Virus record (IMG/VR): IMGVR_UViG_3300044684_000224
Span: 29,361-93,360 of that record
Source of the DNA: a virus
DNA: 64,000 nucleotides
Direction: 5' to 3' (one strand)
Numbering within the stretch: the first letter of the stretch is position 1; each line of letters starts with the position of its first letter. Made by a program: the position numbers and the translations under genes. The notes under the pieces were generated by a model. It was not told where the DNA came from. It saw only the letters and a program-made list of their open reading frames with translations, and did not search any database. This document shows, one piece after another, positions 21,958 through 29,857 of the stretch.

Positions 21958-22301
21958 CGCGCCGCATGTCCGAAGCCGAATGGCAGACGCGCGTCATCGA
22001 CACCGCACGCCTGAAGGGCTGGCGTGTTGCGCACTTCCGGCCGGCACGCCGCCAGTCCGGCGGCTACAGCACGCCCATGACAGGCGACCGCGGTTTCCCG
22101 GACCTCGTCCTCGGCCGTGGCGGGCGGGTGCTGTGCGTGGAGTTGAAGACGGATGTGGGCCGGTTGGGTCCGGGCCAGGAGGACTGGTTGCTCGCGCTCG
22201 GCGACCACGGCCGGCTGTGGCGGCCGGTGGACTGGCCGCACGTTCTGGCTGAACTTTCCGCGCCAGCCGGCTGTCACATCACCATCCAGGAGGCGACATG
22301 A
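21954..22301 (+). CDS. VRR-NUC domain nuclease
   Basis: ATG 21954 overlaps the previous stop. The 115-aa protein is a stand-alone VRR-NUC (PD-(D/E)XK) domain: SEAEWQTRVIDTARLKGWRV, then GFPDLVL (Asp50) and RVLCVELKTDVG (Glu63, Lys65), then GQEDWLLAL. Stand-alone phage VRR-NUC proteins are proposed to act on DNA junctions or replication intermediates. It fits the recombination module here. Confidence 0.88.
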   Translation: MTRRMSEAEWQTRVIDTARLKGWRVAHFRPARRQSGGYSTPMTGDRGFPDLVLGRGGRVLCVELKTDVGRLGPGQEDWLLALGDHGRLWRPVDWPHVLAELSAPAGCHITIQEAT

Positions 22302-22540
22302 AGCCCAGTAAGCCGCGACGCTGCGGATGTGGTCGGCCAGCGACCCATCGCCTGAAGGGTGGCGTGTGCACGATGTTCAAGCGCTGGACACCGCAGGGTG
22401 AATTCCCGCTGCGGTTCCCGCGCGACTATCCGGCAGTGTGCCGCCGCTGCGCCTGGCACTGGCATCGGTTCTACGGCGGCCGGATCTACCGCTGGCGCAC
22501 CGTTCCGGGTGGCGTGCCCGACTACCGGGACACGCCGTGA
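22298..22540 (+). CDS. Cys-containing unknown protein (80 aa)
   Basis: ATG 22298 overlaps the nuclease stop. RRCGCGRPATHRLKGGVC and VCRRCAWHWHRFYGG suggest a zinc site with an aromatic basic tail. Function unknown. Confidence 0.6.
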   Translation: MKPSKPRRCGCGRPATHRLKGGVCTMFKRWTPQGEFPLRFPRDYPAVCRRCAWHWHRFYGGRIYRWRTVPGGVPDYRDTP

Positions 22541-22944
22541 GCTCGCGCGGGCTTTCGCAGCGGAAGCACTCCAGCGGCCAGTGGAAGCTTTGCGTCCACT
22601 GCGGGGCCAAGTTCGTGCGCCGCGCCAACCTCTCCACGCCGGAATGGGGTAGGCGCCGCTACTGCTCGAAGTCCTGCTCGGCGCGGGCCACCATCGCACG
22701 ACCCGCCGACCGGCAGGACGAGCTCGCCGCTCTCGGTCAGGACGTCCGGGAACGCGGCGCCTGCCGGGGAAGCACGGCGAACTTCGTGCCTGATTCCAAG
22801 ATGGAAGCGGCTGACGCGCTGCGTGAGTGCCGGGCTGCTGACTGTCCAGTCCGGGCCGCATGCCGAGCCTTCGCTGTCGGTACCCACGCTTACGGGGTGT
22901 GGGGCGGCGAGTACTTCACGTACGGGGAGGTGAAAGCGGCGTGA
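22537..22944 (+). CDS. WhiB-like iron-sulfur regulator with N-terminal zinc knuckle
   Basis: GTG 22537 overlaps the upstream stop. The C-terminal half is WhiB-like: GACRGSTANFVPDS, RECRAADCPVRAACRAFAVG and GVWGGEYF, with Cys76, Cys98, Cys103 and Cys109 to hold a 4Fe-4S cluster and the G[V/I]WGG turn. Spacing between the middle cysteines is four residues rather than the usual two. The N-terminus adds LCVHCGAKFVRR and CSKSCSARA, a zinc knuckle not seen in most WhiB proteins. Actinophage WhiB proteins modulate host sigma-factor-dependent transcription and can affect superinfection; the same is likely here. Confidence 0.85.
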   Translation: MSSRGLSQRKHSSGQWKLCVHCGAKFVRRANLSTPEWGRRRYCSKSCSARATIARPADRQDELAALGQDVRERGACRGSTANFVPDSKMEAADALRECRAADCPVRAACRAFAVGTHAYGVWGGEYFTYGEVKAA

Positions 22945-23177
22945 GTGTCCTCATGGAATTGTCCACAGGAATTGTCCACACCTGTGGATGTGAAACAGTG
23001 CGTGAAACATTCCTTGTGGACAACACGCTGGTAGACGTGGGTGTTGGACACGTGATCGGCGATCCGGTTGAATTGCTGGTGACACCACTTCTTCCCGCCG
23101 CGAAGTGTTCCGGCGGTTGCTATTGCGTGAAAGACCGGTTCGCGTGGCGATGCGTCGTCTGCCACTGCTTGTGTTGA
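22941..23177 (+). CDS. Small Cys-rich protein overlapping a DnaA-box cluster (78 aa)
   Basis: GTG 22941 overlaps the WhiB stop and the frame stays open to 23177. The product has a Val-rich middle (LVDNTLVDVGVGHVIGDPVE) and seven Cys near the end (CSGGCYCVKD, WRCVVCHCLC). Its first 28 codons contain three TTGTCCACA-type boxes, so part of the protein sequence may be dictated by origin function. It could be a real metal-binding protein or a chance open frame. Confidence 0.5.
   Translation: MSVLMELSTGIVHTCGCETVRETFLVDNTLVDVGVGHVIGDPVELLVTPLLPAAKCSGGCYCVKDRFAWRCVVCHCLC
22959..23023. other. DnaA-box cluster, candidate replication origin
   Basis: TTGTCCACA, the actinobacterial DnaA-box consensus, occurs perfectly at 22959-22967 and 22972-22980, and inverted (TGTGGACAA) at 23015-23023. 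A weaker TGTGGATGT lies at 22984. Three perfect boxes in 65 bp, followed immediately by a replication-initiator-like gene and a DnaB-type helicase gene, suggest an origin. The local sequence is also less GC-rich than its surroundings. Confidence 0.6.
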
Positions 23178-23192
23178 TGGGAGTCGACCTAC

Positions 23193-23426
23193 ATGGATAT
23201 GGGCCTGGTGGACACCCTGCACGCCGAGATGATGGCGGCCTACGAGACCGCCCGTCTGTCGATGCTGGCATGCCAGGAGACCGGTTCCAGCCAGGACCTT
23301 GAGCGACATCAGGAAGACCTCCGTGCCGCGATGGCGCTGTCCGTCGCGTACCACGACGAGGCCGAGCGGGTGTGGTTCGCGCAACTGTCCGAAGGCGAGG
23401 TGTCGGGATGTCATGGCCAGCCATGA
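23193..23426 (+). CDS. Unknown helical protein (77 aa)
   Basis: ATG 23193 follows GGGAGTCGACCTAC. The acidic product is helical throughout (LVDTLHAEMMAAYETARLSM, EDLRAAMALSVAYHDEAERV). It lies between the origin candidate and the initiator-like gene and overlaps the latter by 19 bases. Function unknown. Confidence 0.6.
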   Translation: MDMGLVDTLHAEMMAAYETARLSMLACQETGSSQDLERHQEDLRAAMALSVAYHDEAERVWFAQLSEGEVSGCHGQP

Positions 23427-24493
23427 AGTGGGCGGTCGAACAAGCGCCGATCCTCACCAGCGACGCCGGCCGGCGTAACTCGTCCGCAGCGCACGTGTTG
23501 CAGATCCTCGCCTACCACGCGGACACCGACGGTGTCGCGTGGCCATCTCCAGAGCGCTTGGAGCAGGAGACCGGCCTGGGTACGTCCGCAGTGCGCGACG
23601 CGTTGACCGCGCTGGAGGACGGTGGCCTCGTCGAGCGCGAGGTGGTGGACGGGGTGACGCGGTGGCGGTTGCAGATGGACCGTCAGCGCGATGTGCCGAT
23701 CCAGCAGGAGATCCGGGAGAAGATTGAACGGCGCCAGGAGCAGGCTCGGCTGCGTCAGGCGAAGCGACGCGGGCTGCGGTCCGCCGCGTCGTCTGTCACG
23801 CCGGAATCCAACGTGACTGTCACGCTGAACGGCGGCGTGACAGACGACGATGTCACGCTGAACGGCAACGTGATGTCACGCTGGAATCCGGAGAATGTCA
23901 CGCTGGAAACCAACGTGACCCATATAAGGAATGAACAGTCAGTTGAACAACCACTAGAACCTCCAGCGCCGCGGACGCGGCGCAGACGAACGCCGGACCC
24001 TGCGGAGACGATCAACGGCTTCGCCGACTTCTGGGCCGCCTACCCCAAGCGCGGCGGCCGGAACATGGCCAAGGACGACGCCCGGAAGGCGTGGGGCTCC
24101 ACGCTCAAGGCGATCAGGAAGCCTGACGACGACGGGAAAACCTGGACGGTCGAGCAGATCGTCGCTGGTGCTCGCCGGTACGCCGTGGAGTGCGAGAGCC
24201 TACGCGACCGGCAGTTCGTGAGCATGCCCGCATCCTGGCTTCGTGCCGGCCGGTGGAAGTACGACGACAACGACCTGAGCCCGGTGGGCCGCGACCCGCG
24301 TGAGTTCCTGCGCGACTGCTGGCGCAAGTCCAGCGTGCGGGAGATTCACCGGTTCTTCACCAGCGGATACGTCCAACCGCCTGCCGGTGACGGCGACTAC
24401 GTGACGACCGTGCTGGAGCCCTACAACCGCCGCTGGATCGAAGAACACGAGACCGAAATCCTCGCCCGACTAGCCGCTTCGGAGGCATCGTGA
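23408..24493 (+). CDS. Replication-initiator-like protein with winged helix
   Basis: ATG 23408 (MSWPAMKWAVEQAPILTS) is the start closest to the conserved N-terminus. Residues about 1-85 form a winged helix of the phage replication-organiser type (HVLQILAYHADTDGVAWPSP, LGTSAVRDALTALEDGGLVE). A Thr/Asn-rich variable linker with repeated NVTL-type units follows, then a C-terminal domain FADFWAAYPKRGGRNMAKDD ... MPASWLRAGRWKYDD found in phage replisome organisers upstream of DnaB. It probably binds the origin at 22959-23023 and loads the helicase encoded next. Confidence 0.8.
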   Translation: MSWPAMKWAVEQAPILTSDAGRRNSSAAHVLQILAYHADTDGVAWPSPERLEQETGLGTSAVRDALTALEDGGLVEREVVDGVTRWRLQMDRQRDVPIQQEIREKIERRQEQARLRQAKRRGLRSAASSVTPESNVTVTLNGGVTDDDVTLNGNVMSRWNPENVTLETNVTHIRNEQSVEQPLEPPAPRTRRRRTPDPAETINGFADFWAAYPKRGGRNMAKDDARKAWGSTLKAIRKPDDDGKTWTVEQIVAGARRYAVECESLRDRQFVSMPASWLRAGRWKYDDNDLSPVGRDPREFLRDCWRKSSVREIHRFFTSGYVQPPAGDGDYVTTVLEPYNRRWIEEHETEILARLAASEAS

Positions 24494-25818
24494 CCGACGA
24501 CCCGACCATTGCCCTGGCCCGCGAGGACGAGGAGCGCTACCTGCTGGGCCTGCTGCTGCCCGTCACGCTGCACACGCTGCGCGAGCGGGCACTGGACCAG
24601 GTCTCGCCCGAGCACTTCGGCTCCGGCCACTACGGCGGCATCTGGGCGGCCGCCCAGCGGCTGCGGGCCAACGACCGGCCGATCAACCGCCGCAACCTGG
24701 TTGCCGAGTGCGGCACCGAGGCGGGCGGGTCGCGGGTGCCGCAACTGCTGGACCAGTTGGTCGGCTACATCCCGCCGCAGCACGAGTTCGCCCGGGTCGT
24801 GCGGGACGTGGTCACCGCGGGGAAGTTGCGCATGCTCGTCGGGGCGTGCGTGCGGGCGATGCAGCGGGCGATGACGGCGGAGGATTTCGGGCAGGCGTAC
24901 AGCGTGGCGCTGGAGGAGTTGGAGCGGTTGGCCGAGCAGGACGAGGGCGACGACCTGGTGCCGATCGGGCGCATCGTCGCCGAGTTGGGTGAGCGGTTCA
25001 AGGCAGGGCCGGGGAACCGGGCGATCCCGTCGCCGTGGCCGGACTTCAACGAGCGCGGCGCCGGCGGCTTCCACCGCGGCCGGCTCTACGTCATCGGCGC
25101 CAGGCCGGGGGACGGGAAGTCCATCGCGGCGCACCAGGCGGCGGCGCACGCGGCCGAGTGTGGCCAGCATGCCGTGATCTTCTCGATGGAGATGGGTCGC
25201 CACGAGGTGGGCGACCGGCTGCTGGCCAACGGCAGCCGGGAGCTGGACGAGCGCGGCAAGCTCGGCCCAGGGATCGACCTGGGCGAGATCACGGCGATGC
25301 GGCTGTCGGCGGACTCGTGGCGCCGCTACGGCGAGTTCGCCGACAGGACGCAGGGCTGGCCGCTGTGGGTGGTGGACCGCGGCGGGCAGACGGTCGAGTC
25401 CATCAAGTCGACCTGCCGGATGATGAAACGTCGCCGCGGGCTGGACATGGTGTGCGTGGACTACCTCCAACTGCTGTCGATCGAGAGCATCAAGTCCCGC
25501 GAGCAGCAGGTGTCGGAGATAGCCCGCCAGTTCAAGAACTTGTCGCGGGAACTGGAGTGCGCGGTGCTGTTGCCCAGTCAGCTCAACCGCAACAGTGTGC
25601 ACCGCGGTAAGCCGTCGCTGGCCGACCTGCGCGAGTCTGGCGGTATCGAGGCGCACGCCGATGTGGTGGTGCTGTTGTCCCGTGGCGTGTTTCCCGACGA
25701 CCACGGGCAGGCGGGCCTGTATGACGGCACGATCGACCTGGATGTGGCGAAGAACCGGTTCGGGCCTGTCGGCTCGATCAACCTGCCGTGGCGAGGTTGC
25801 TATGCGTCCATCGGATGA
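24490..25818 (+). CDS. dnaB: Replicative DNA helicase, DnaB family
   Basis: GTG 24490 overlaps the initiator stop. The 442-aa protein has an N-terminal DnaB domain (EDEERYLLGLLLPVTLHTLR), then a RecA-like domain with Walker A GARPGDGKS (203-211), Walker B LDMVCVDYLQLL (about 318-329), a DnaB4 region EQQVSEIARQFKNLSRELEC with LLPSQLNR, and ADVVVLLSR near the end. Length and motif order are standard for phage DnaB helicases. It unwinds DNA at the phage fork. Confidence 0.93.
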   Translation: MTDDPTIALAREDEERYLLGLLLPVTLHTLRERALDQVSPEHFGSGHYGGIWAAAQRLRANDRPINRRNLVAECGTEAGGSRVPQLLDQLVGYIPPQHEFARVVRDVVTAGKLRMLVGACVRAMQRAMTAEDFGQAYSVALEELERLAEQDEGDDLVPIGRIVAELGERFKAGPGNRAIPSPWPDFNERGAGGFHRGRLYVIGARPGDGKSIAAHQAAAHAAECGQHAVIFSMEMGRHEVGDRLLANGSRELDERGKLGPGIDLGEITAMRLSADSWRRYGEFADRTQGWPLWVVDRGGQTVESIKSTCRMMKRRRGLDMVCVDYLQLLSIESIKSREQQVSEIARQFKNLSRELECAVLLPSQLNRNSVHRGKPSLADLRESGGIEAHADVVVLLSRGVFPDDHGQAGLYDGTIDLDVAKNRFGPVGSINLPWRGCYASIG

Positions 25819-26056
25819 CGGCCGGCTACCGCAGCATTTGGACCCGGCACGGGCGACCGCGCTGGACCGTCTGCGGTATCCGTGGGTGCACGACCCGCAG
25901 TGGCAGTCACCGCACCAGAAGGCGCACGGCCACGACTACATGGGCGGCCCGGTGGACGCGAAGACCGGCGCGTGCCGGCTCTGTCCAGATGCGCCGGACT
26001 ACCTACGTAAGAGCATCGAGACTGATCCTGCGACGTGCGAGGGGGAACGGCTGTGA
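25802..26056 (+). CDS. Small unknown protein (84 aa)
   Basis: ATG 25802 lies inside the end of the helicase gene (17-base overlap). The product has His-rich SPHQKAHGHDYMGGPVDAKT and ACRLCPDAPD, a possible zinc site. The stop overlaps GTG 26053. Function unknown. Confidence 0.55.
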   Translation: MRPSDDGRLPQHLDPARATALDRLRYPWVHDPQWQSPHQKAHGHDYMGGPVDAKTGACRLCPDAPDYLRKSIETDPATCEGERL

Positions 26057-27036
26057 CACTGAACGTAAGACCTGTTGACATGGTCGAACTACGCGCCGAG
26101 TTGATGCAGGACGTATCCAATCGGGGTGCGGAAAGGTACCGGCGCATCATCATCGCAAACGGAGGGCACCCGCTGGTCTCTACGAAGGACCCAGCGAAGG
26201 CTGGGCTCGCTATGGCGGACGCGGAATATCAACGTCTCAGTATGTCCGAGCTTTACCATGTCAGTGCAGACATGGTCGATCTTGCGGTTATCGCGGAGCG
26301 GTCCCTTCCTGGGTTCAGGTTCGTACCGGAGGATCTGCCGTCACATTTCGGGTTCTTGTATTTTGATAAGCCAATTGAGTGGGATATTGACTCAAGTTCG
26401 GAGGCTGTAGTACGGAGAAGCTCCGTCGTCGCAGTATCGTGGGGGATATTGGGGAAAGCACCGCAAGTCGACGTACATCCGGGCGCCGATGTCTGGATCA
26501 GTTGGTACGCCGACGCTCACGAATTCTTCTATCGTGAATTCAACGCTGGTCGGTTTCCTGGGGTATCCGCGAGAGAGGCAGAGTTGGCACGGCTAGGCCC
26601 ACGTCTCGAGTTGGCCCATGAAACTACTATGTGGTTCGGCGATACAATAGAGGCCGAAGAATACGAACAGGTACGCAGTAATAGTACGACTATCGAACTA
26701 TTAGGAATACTGAAGACGGTCTGGTTGTTGATGGGCCAGTCGCTGGCATCGGCGGAACAGGCCAAGTACGACCGCCCATCTCTGCGACGACTGAAACGCG
26801 CCAGCCGTGAGCCGGCACCAGTGCGAGTCATAACCCTGCGGCGTCAGCCAGCGGACACAGGAAGCCATGACAGCGACCGCGAGTACCACCACCAGTGGGT
26901 GGTCCGCGGCCACTGGCGCAAGCAGTGGTACCCGAGCGTGAATGACCACAGGCCAGTGTGGATAGCGCCGCACATCAAAGGCCCGGAAGGCGCTCCGCTG
27001 CTCGGTGGCGAACGCGTCTACTCGCTCAAGAGATGA
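26053..27036 (+). CDS. Low-GC accessory protein of unknown function (327 aa)
   Basis: GTG 26053 is coupled to the previous gene. Base composition and codon use are clearly poorer in GC than neighbours (many ATA, TTA, AGA, AGT codons). Landmarks are LPSHFGFLYFDKPIEWDI, VAVSWGILG, VWISWYADAHEFF, IELLGILKTVWLLMGQSL and an end HHQWVVRGHWRKQWYPSV ... HIKGPEGAPLLGG. That end matches a pattern I know from many actinobacterial proteins of unknown role. It behaves like a recently gained cargo gene; defence or regulatory roles are possible but not shown. Confidence 0.75.
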   Translation: MTLNVRPVDMVELRAELMQDVSNRGAERYRRIIIANGGHPLVSTKDPAKAGLAMADAEYQRLSMSELYHVSADMVDLAVIAERSLPGFRFVPEDLPSHFGFLYFDKPIEWDIDSSSEAVVRRSSVVAVSWGILGKAPQVDVHPGADVWISWYADAHEFFYREFNAGRFPGVSAREAELARLGPRLELAHETTMWFGDTIEAEEYEQVRSNSTTIELLGILKTVWLLMGQSLASAEQAKYDRPSLRRLKRASREPAPVRVITLRRQPADTGSHDSDREYHHQWVVRGHWRKQWYPSVNDHRPVWIAPHIKGPEGAPLLGGERVYSLKR

Positions 27037-27072
27037 GCCTGTCCGCCCACGAACCCACCCAGGAGCCCCAGG

Positions 27073-27486
27073 ATGCCTGAACGGATACAGCGCAGACGTA
27101 CCAAGGGCTGGCGCATGCCCGAAGGCGCGATCTATGTCGGCCGGCCGACGCCATGGGGAAGCCCGTTCTACATCGGCCAGTACGGCGACGCACGGAACTG
27201 GCTCGGCTGGTACGCCACCACGCAATCCGACACCGAGCACTTCCACACCAAGGACGAAGCGCTCGCCCGCACGGTCGAGGTCTACCGCGAATGGACCGCA
27301 GGGGCCGACGGGTTTCCCACCTCCTACGTGATCGACGGACACACCTACTCGCGACGCTGGGTGCTGGCCAACCTCGACCAGTTGCGCGGAAAGGACCTGG
27401 CCTGCTGGTGCCGGGTCGGCCAGCCTTGTCACGCCGACCGCCTACTTGAGCTCGCCAACCCGCCATTGGAGCCCAGTGATGCCTGA
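27073..27486 (+). CDS. DUF4326 family protein
   Basis: ATG 27073 follows an AGGAGCCCCAGG site. The 137-aa product matches DUF4326: RRTKGWRMPEGAIYVGRPTP, WGSPFYIGQYGD, and the C-terminal LRGKDLACWCRVGQPCHADR with LLELAN. These are compact alpha/beta proteins with a conserved CWC...PCHA site, found in phages and actinobacteria; their activity is not established. Confidence 0.85.
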   Translation: MPERIQRRRTKGWRMPEGAIYVGRPTPWGSPFYIGQYGDARNWLGWYATTQSDTEHFHTKDEALARTVEVYREWTAGADGFPTSYVIDGHTYSRRWVLANLDQLRGKDLACWCRVGQPCHADRLLELANPPLEPSDA

Positions 27487-27811
27487 CTACGCCATCGGAG
27501 CCGTTGAGTCCAGCACGCCGAAGGCTGTCCGCGAGGCGCTGTGCGCCGCTCAGTCCGCGCTTACCGAACGCGCGGAACGCGGCGTCGATGTGGACCGCGT
27601 TCCGGTGTGGATCGGCCACCTCCAGAGGTTGATCGACGCCATCGACACGGCCGTCGAGTGGGGTGTCCGGCAGGAACCCGGAGTCACCCAGTTCGACGAC
27701 CAGGAAACGGCGACCATCATGGCCATCCCGATGCGGTACCCGTTCTCGACCGAGGTCGTCTGGCGGATTGTGACGCCGTGGCTGGCGCTGCCCGCTGACG
27801 AGCAGCCATGA
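27479..27811 (+). CDS. Unknown 110-aa protein
   Basis: ATG 27479 overlaps the DUF4326 gene by 8 bases. The product is helical (TPKAVREALCAAQSALTERA, VWIGHLQRLIDAIDTAVEWG) and ends with a Trp-rich segment (VVWRIVTPWLALPADEQP). No family recognised. Confidence 0.6.
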   Translation: MPDYAIGAVESSTPKAVREALCAAQSALTERAERGVDVDRVPVWIGHLQRLIDAIDTAVEWGVRQEPGVTQFDDQETATIMAIPMRYPFSTEVVWRIVTPWLALPADEQP

Positions 27812-27903
27812 CCCGTATCCCCGCGCATCTGGACCACCTGCCGACGTGGCGCGGCCTGCCGGTGCCGTACCAGTCCCATGCACTCAGCGGAGAGAGACTT
27901 TGA
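27808..27903 (+). pseudogene. 31-codon fragment resembling the start of the gene at 28358
   Basis: ATG 27808 overlaps the previous stop. The peptide MTRIPAHLDHLPTWRGLPVP then YQSH parallels MNIPEHLKGRPTERRGLVIP then Y of the gene at 28358 (IPxHLxxxPTxRGLxxPY). It stops after ten unrelated codons directly where an HNH endonuclease gene begins. It is probably the cut-off front end of a paralogue, left by HNH insertion or a partial duplication. Confidence 0.6.
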
Positions 27904-28361
27904 TGACCAAACCGAGCCCGTCGCTGCTGGAGCGCCTGATGCTGCGATCAATCCAGCAAGGTGGCTGCCTGGTCTGGACGGCCGCCACCAACGCCAACGG
28001 TTATGGAGTCATATCCATTGGTGGCCGCGCCCACTTAGTGCACCGCGTGGCCTGGGTCGAACGGCACGGGCCGATTGCTGACGGTATATGCGTTCTGCAC
28101 CACTGCGACAACCCGCCATGTTTTTCCGATTCTTGCCTGTTTCTCGGCACGCGCACTGATAACAACGCAGACAAGGTAGCGAAGGGGCGTGCCCGTGGCG
28201 GTCGGTGGCACGCTGAGTTGACGCATTGCCCGGCGGGGCACGGGTACACGGAAGAGAATACGTATCGGGATGCGAAGGGCTGGCGCAAGTGTAAGACCTG
28301 TGTTCTCGCGCAACAGCGTAGATACCGCCTCAGGCGCCTCCGTGAGAGAACTGCCTCATGA
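27903..28361 (+). CDS. HNH homing-type endonuclease
   Basis: ATG 27903 overlaps the fragment's stop (TGATG). The 152-aa protein has LVWTAATNANGYGVISIGG, HRVAWVERHGPIADGICVLH, HCDNPPCFSDSCLFLGTRTD and NNADKVAKGR, an HNH_3-type core. A C-terminal zinc module follows (HCPAGHGYTEENTYR, WRKCKTC), shared with the HNH genes at 10773 and 37399. GC is slightly lower than its neighbours. A mobile, probably selfish gene. Confidence 0.85.
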   Translation: MTKPSPSLLERLMLRSIQQGGCLVWTAATNANGYGVISIGGRAHLVHRVAWVERHGPIADGICVLHHCDNPPCFSDSCLFLGTRTDNNADKVAKGRARGGRWHAELTHCPAGHGYTEENTYRDAKGWRKCKTCVLAQQRRYRLRRLRERTAS

Positions 28362-28930
28362 ATATCCCCGAGCATCTCAAGGGGCGACCCACGGAGCGGC
28401 GCGGTCTCGTGATTCCCTACATCAACCGCCGCGGCACGGGTGAGCGCGAGGACGACTGGTCCATCCGGTTCGACCGGACACTGGGCCGGGTCGCGGCGTT
28501 CATGGCCGACGAGCCGGACGCGCCGCCGGACTTCACGCACCAGTGCATCCAACGCCAGCGGGAGTGCGTGCTGCGCGGGCTGTGCCAGGTGTGCGAGCGG
28601 CCGCTGGACTGGTCGGACCGCCGACTCGTGGTTTCCTCGGTGTCGATCGAGACGGTGGAAGTCGAGGGACGTCGGGTGCCGGTGCTGACGGAGCCGTGGC
28701 TGTGCCCGGGATGCGCGCGGTTCGCCGTGCAGACGTGCCCGGCGCTGATTCGTCGTAGCCGGGACGAGGGCCTGTGTGTCGTGGCCGTCTCGAAGCCGGC
28801 GGACTGTCGGATCGTGTTGTCCTCCGGCTGGCTGGAGGGCCGCTACGAGGCGGCGACGAAGGCGCATCCGGTGGCGATGTGGGCGAAGATCCTCGTTCTC
28901 AACGGGACGGTGGTGGACAACGATGGGTGA
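28358..28930 (+). CDS. Unknown 190-aa protein with paired Cys motifs
   Basis: ATG 28358 overlaps the HNH stop. The product begins MNIPEHLKGRPTERRGLVIP, then CVLRGLCQVCERPLDWSD and LCPGCARFAVQTCPALIRR, two zinc-type pairs separated by strands. The pattern recurs in actinophages, often as several tandem copies; the fragment at 27808 is such a relative. Function unknown. It overlaps the methyltransferase start. Confidence 0.7.
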   Translation: MNIPEHLKGRPTERRGLVIPYINRRGTGEREDDWSIRFDRTLGRVAAFMADEPDAPPDFTHQCIQRQRECVLRGLCQVCERPLDWSDRRLVVSSVSIETVEVEGRRVPVLTEPWLCPGCARFAVQTCPALIRRSRDEGLCVVAVSKPADCRIVLSSGWLEGRYEAATKAHPVAMWAKILVLNGTVVDNDG

Positions 28931-29633
28931 GCCGTACTACCGCGACGACCACGCGACCCTCTACCTCGGTGATTGCCGGGACGTGCTGCCGGACCTCGCT
29001 CCCGTGGACCTCGTGCTGACCGACCCGCCCTACGGGGTCACCTACGAGAGCAACCACGCCATCGGGCGAACGGCGAACACCAACAACCGGATCAGCAACG
29101 ACGGAACACGTTTGTCCCTGGCGCTGTACCGGTCGGTGCTGCCGTTGCTCCGGGCGAATCACGTGCTGTGGGCGACCCGCTGGGACGCATGGCCGGACGT
29201 GTGGGCTCTCCTGGGTCAGTACTGGCCGCTGCGGGGGCTTCTCGTGTGGGACAAGGGCAGCCCGGGGATGGGGGACCTGAACCACTGGGGGCCGTCCTAC
29301 GAGCTGTACGCGTCGGCCGGGTATGGCAAGACGGTCGGTAGCCGGGACCAGAGCGTGCTGCGGTTCCCCAAGGTCAGTTCGACGCGGCGGCACCACCCGA
29401 CCGAGAAGCCGCTGCCGCTGCTGACTTACCTGATCGGCAAACTCGATCCGTCGTCGCTGCTGGACCCGTTCGCCGGCTCGGGCACGGCGCTGGTGGCGGC
29501 GAAGAACCTGAAGGTCCCGGCCATCGGCGTCGAGTTGGATGAGCGGTACTGCGAGGTGGCGGCGAAGCGGTTGGCCGGCGTCGACCCGCGCGCCGATGAA
29601 TCCAGCCCGGACCTTTTCGAGGTGATCACATGA
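28923..29633 (+). CDS. DNA methyltransferase (DPPY class)
   Basis: ATG 28923 overlaps the previous stop. The 236-aa protein has the catalytic motif LVLTDPPYG (Asp34-Tyr37) before the cofactor motif LLDPFAGSGTALVAAK, the beta-class order for N6-adenine or N4-cytosine methylation. HHPTEKPLPLLTYLI is also typical. It stands alone with no restriction gene next to it, so it probably shields phage DNA from host enzymes or serves regulation. Target sequence cannot be read from the protein. Confidence 0.9.
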   Translation: MGEPYYRDDHATLYLGDCRDVLPDLAPVDLVLTDPPYGVTYESNHAIGRTANTNNRISNDGTRLSLALYRSVLPLLRANHVLWATRWDAWPDVWALLGQYWPLRGLLVWDKGSPGMGDLNHWGPSYELYASAGYGKTVGSRDQSVLRFPKVSSTRRHHPTEKPLPLLTYLIGKLDPSSLLDPFAGSGTALVAAKNLKVPAIGVELDERYCEVAAKRLAGVDPRADESSPDLFEVIT

Positions 29634-29857
29634 CCGGCTCGATGGTCCTGCCGAACCCGGACTGCCCGAACAGCGCGGCGCATGAGTTGCGACCCAAGGG
29701 CTACCTGGCGCATTCGGCGTGGGCTGACGAGATGGCCGAGACCCACGAGCAGCAGCAGTGCCCGGAGTGCAGCCTGTGGGTCATCTGGGTGCCGAAACAA
29801 CCCGACGCAGCGCCAACTGTCGGCGCTGCCCACGAACCCAAGGAGACGAACGAATGA
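29630..29857 (+). CDS. Small zinc-binding unknown protein (75 aa)
   Basis: ATG 29630 overlaps the methyltransferase stop. NPDCPNSAAHELRPKGYLAH and QQCPECSLWVIWVPK give Cys/His plus CxxC, one zinc site. The stop overlaps the next ATG. Function unknown. Confidence 0.6.
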   Translation: MTGSMVLPNPDCPNSAAHELRPKGYLAHSAWADEMAETHEQQQCPECSLWVIWVPKQPDAAPTVGAAHEPKETNE

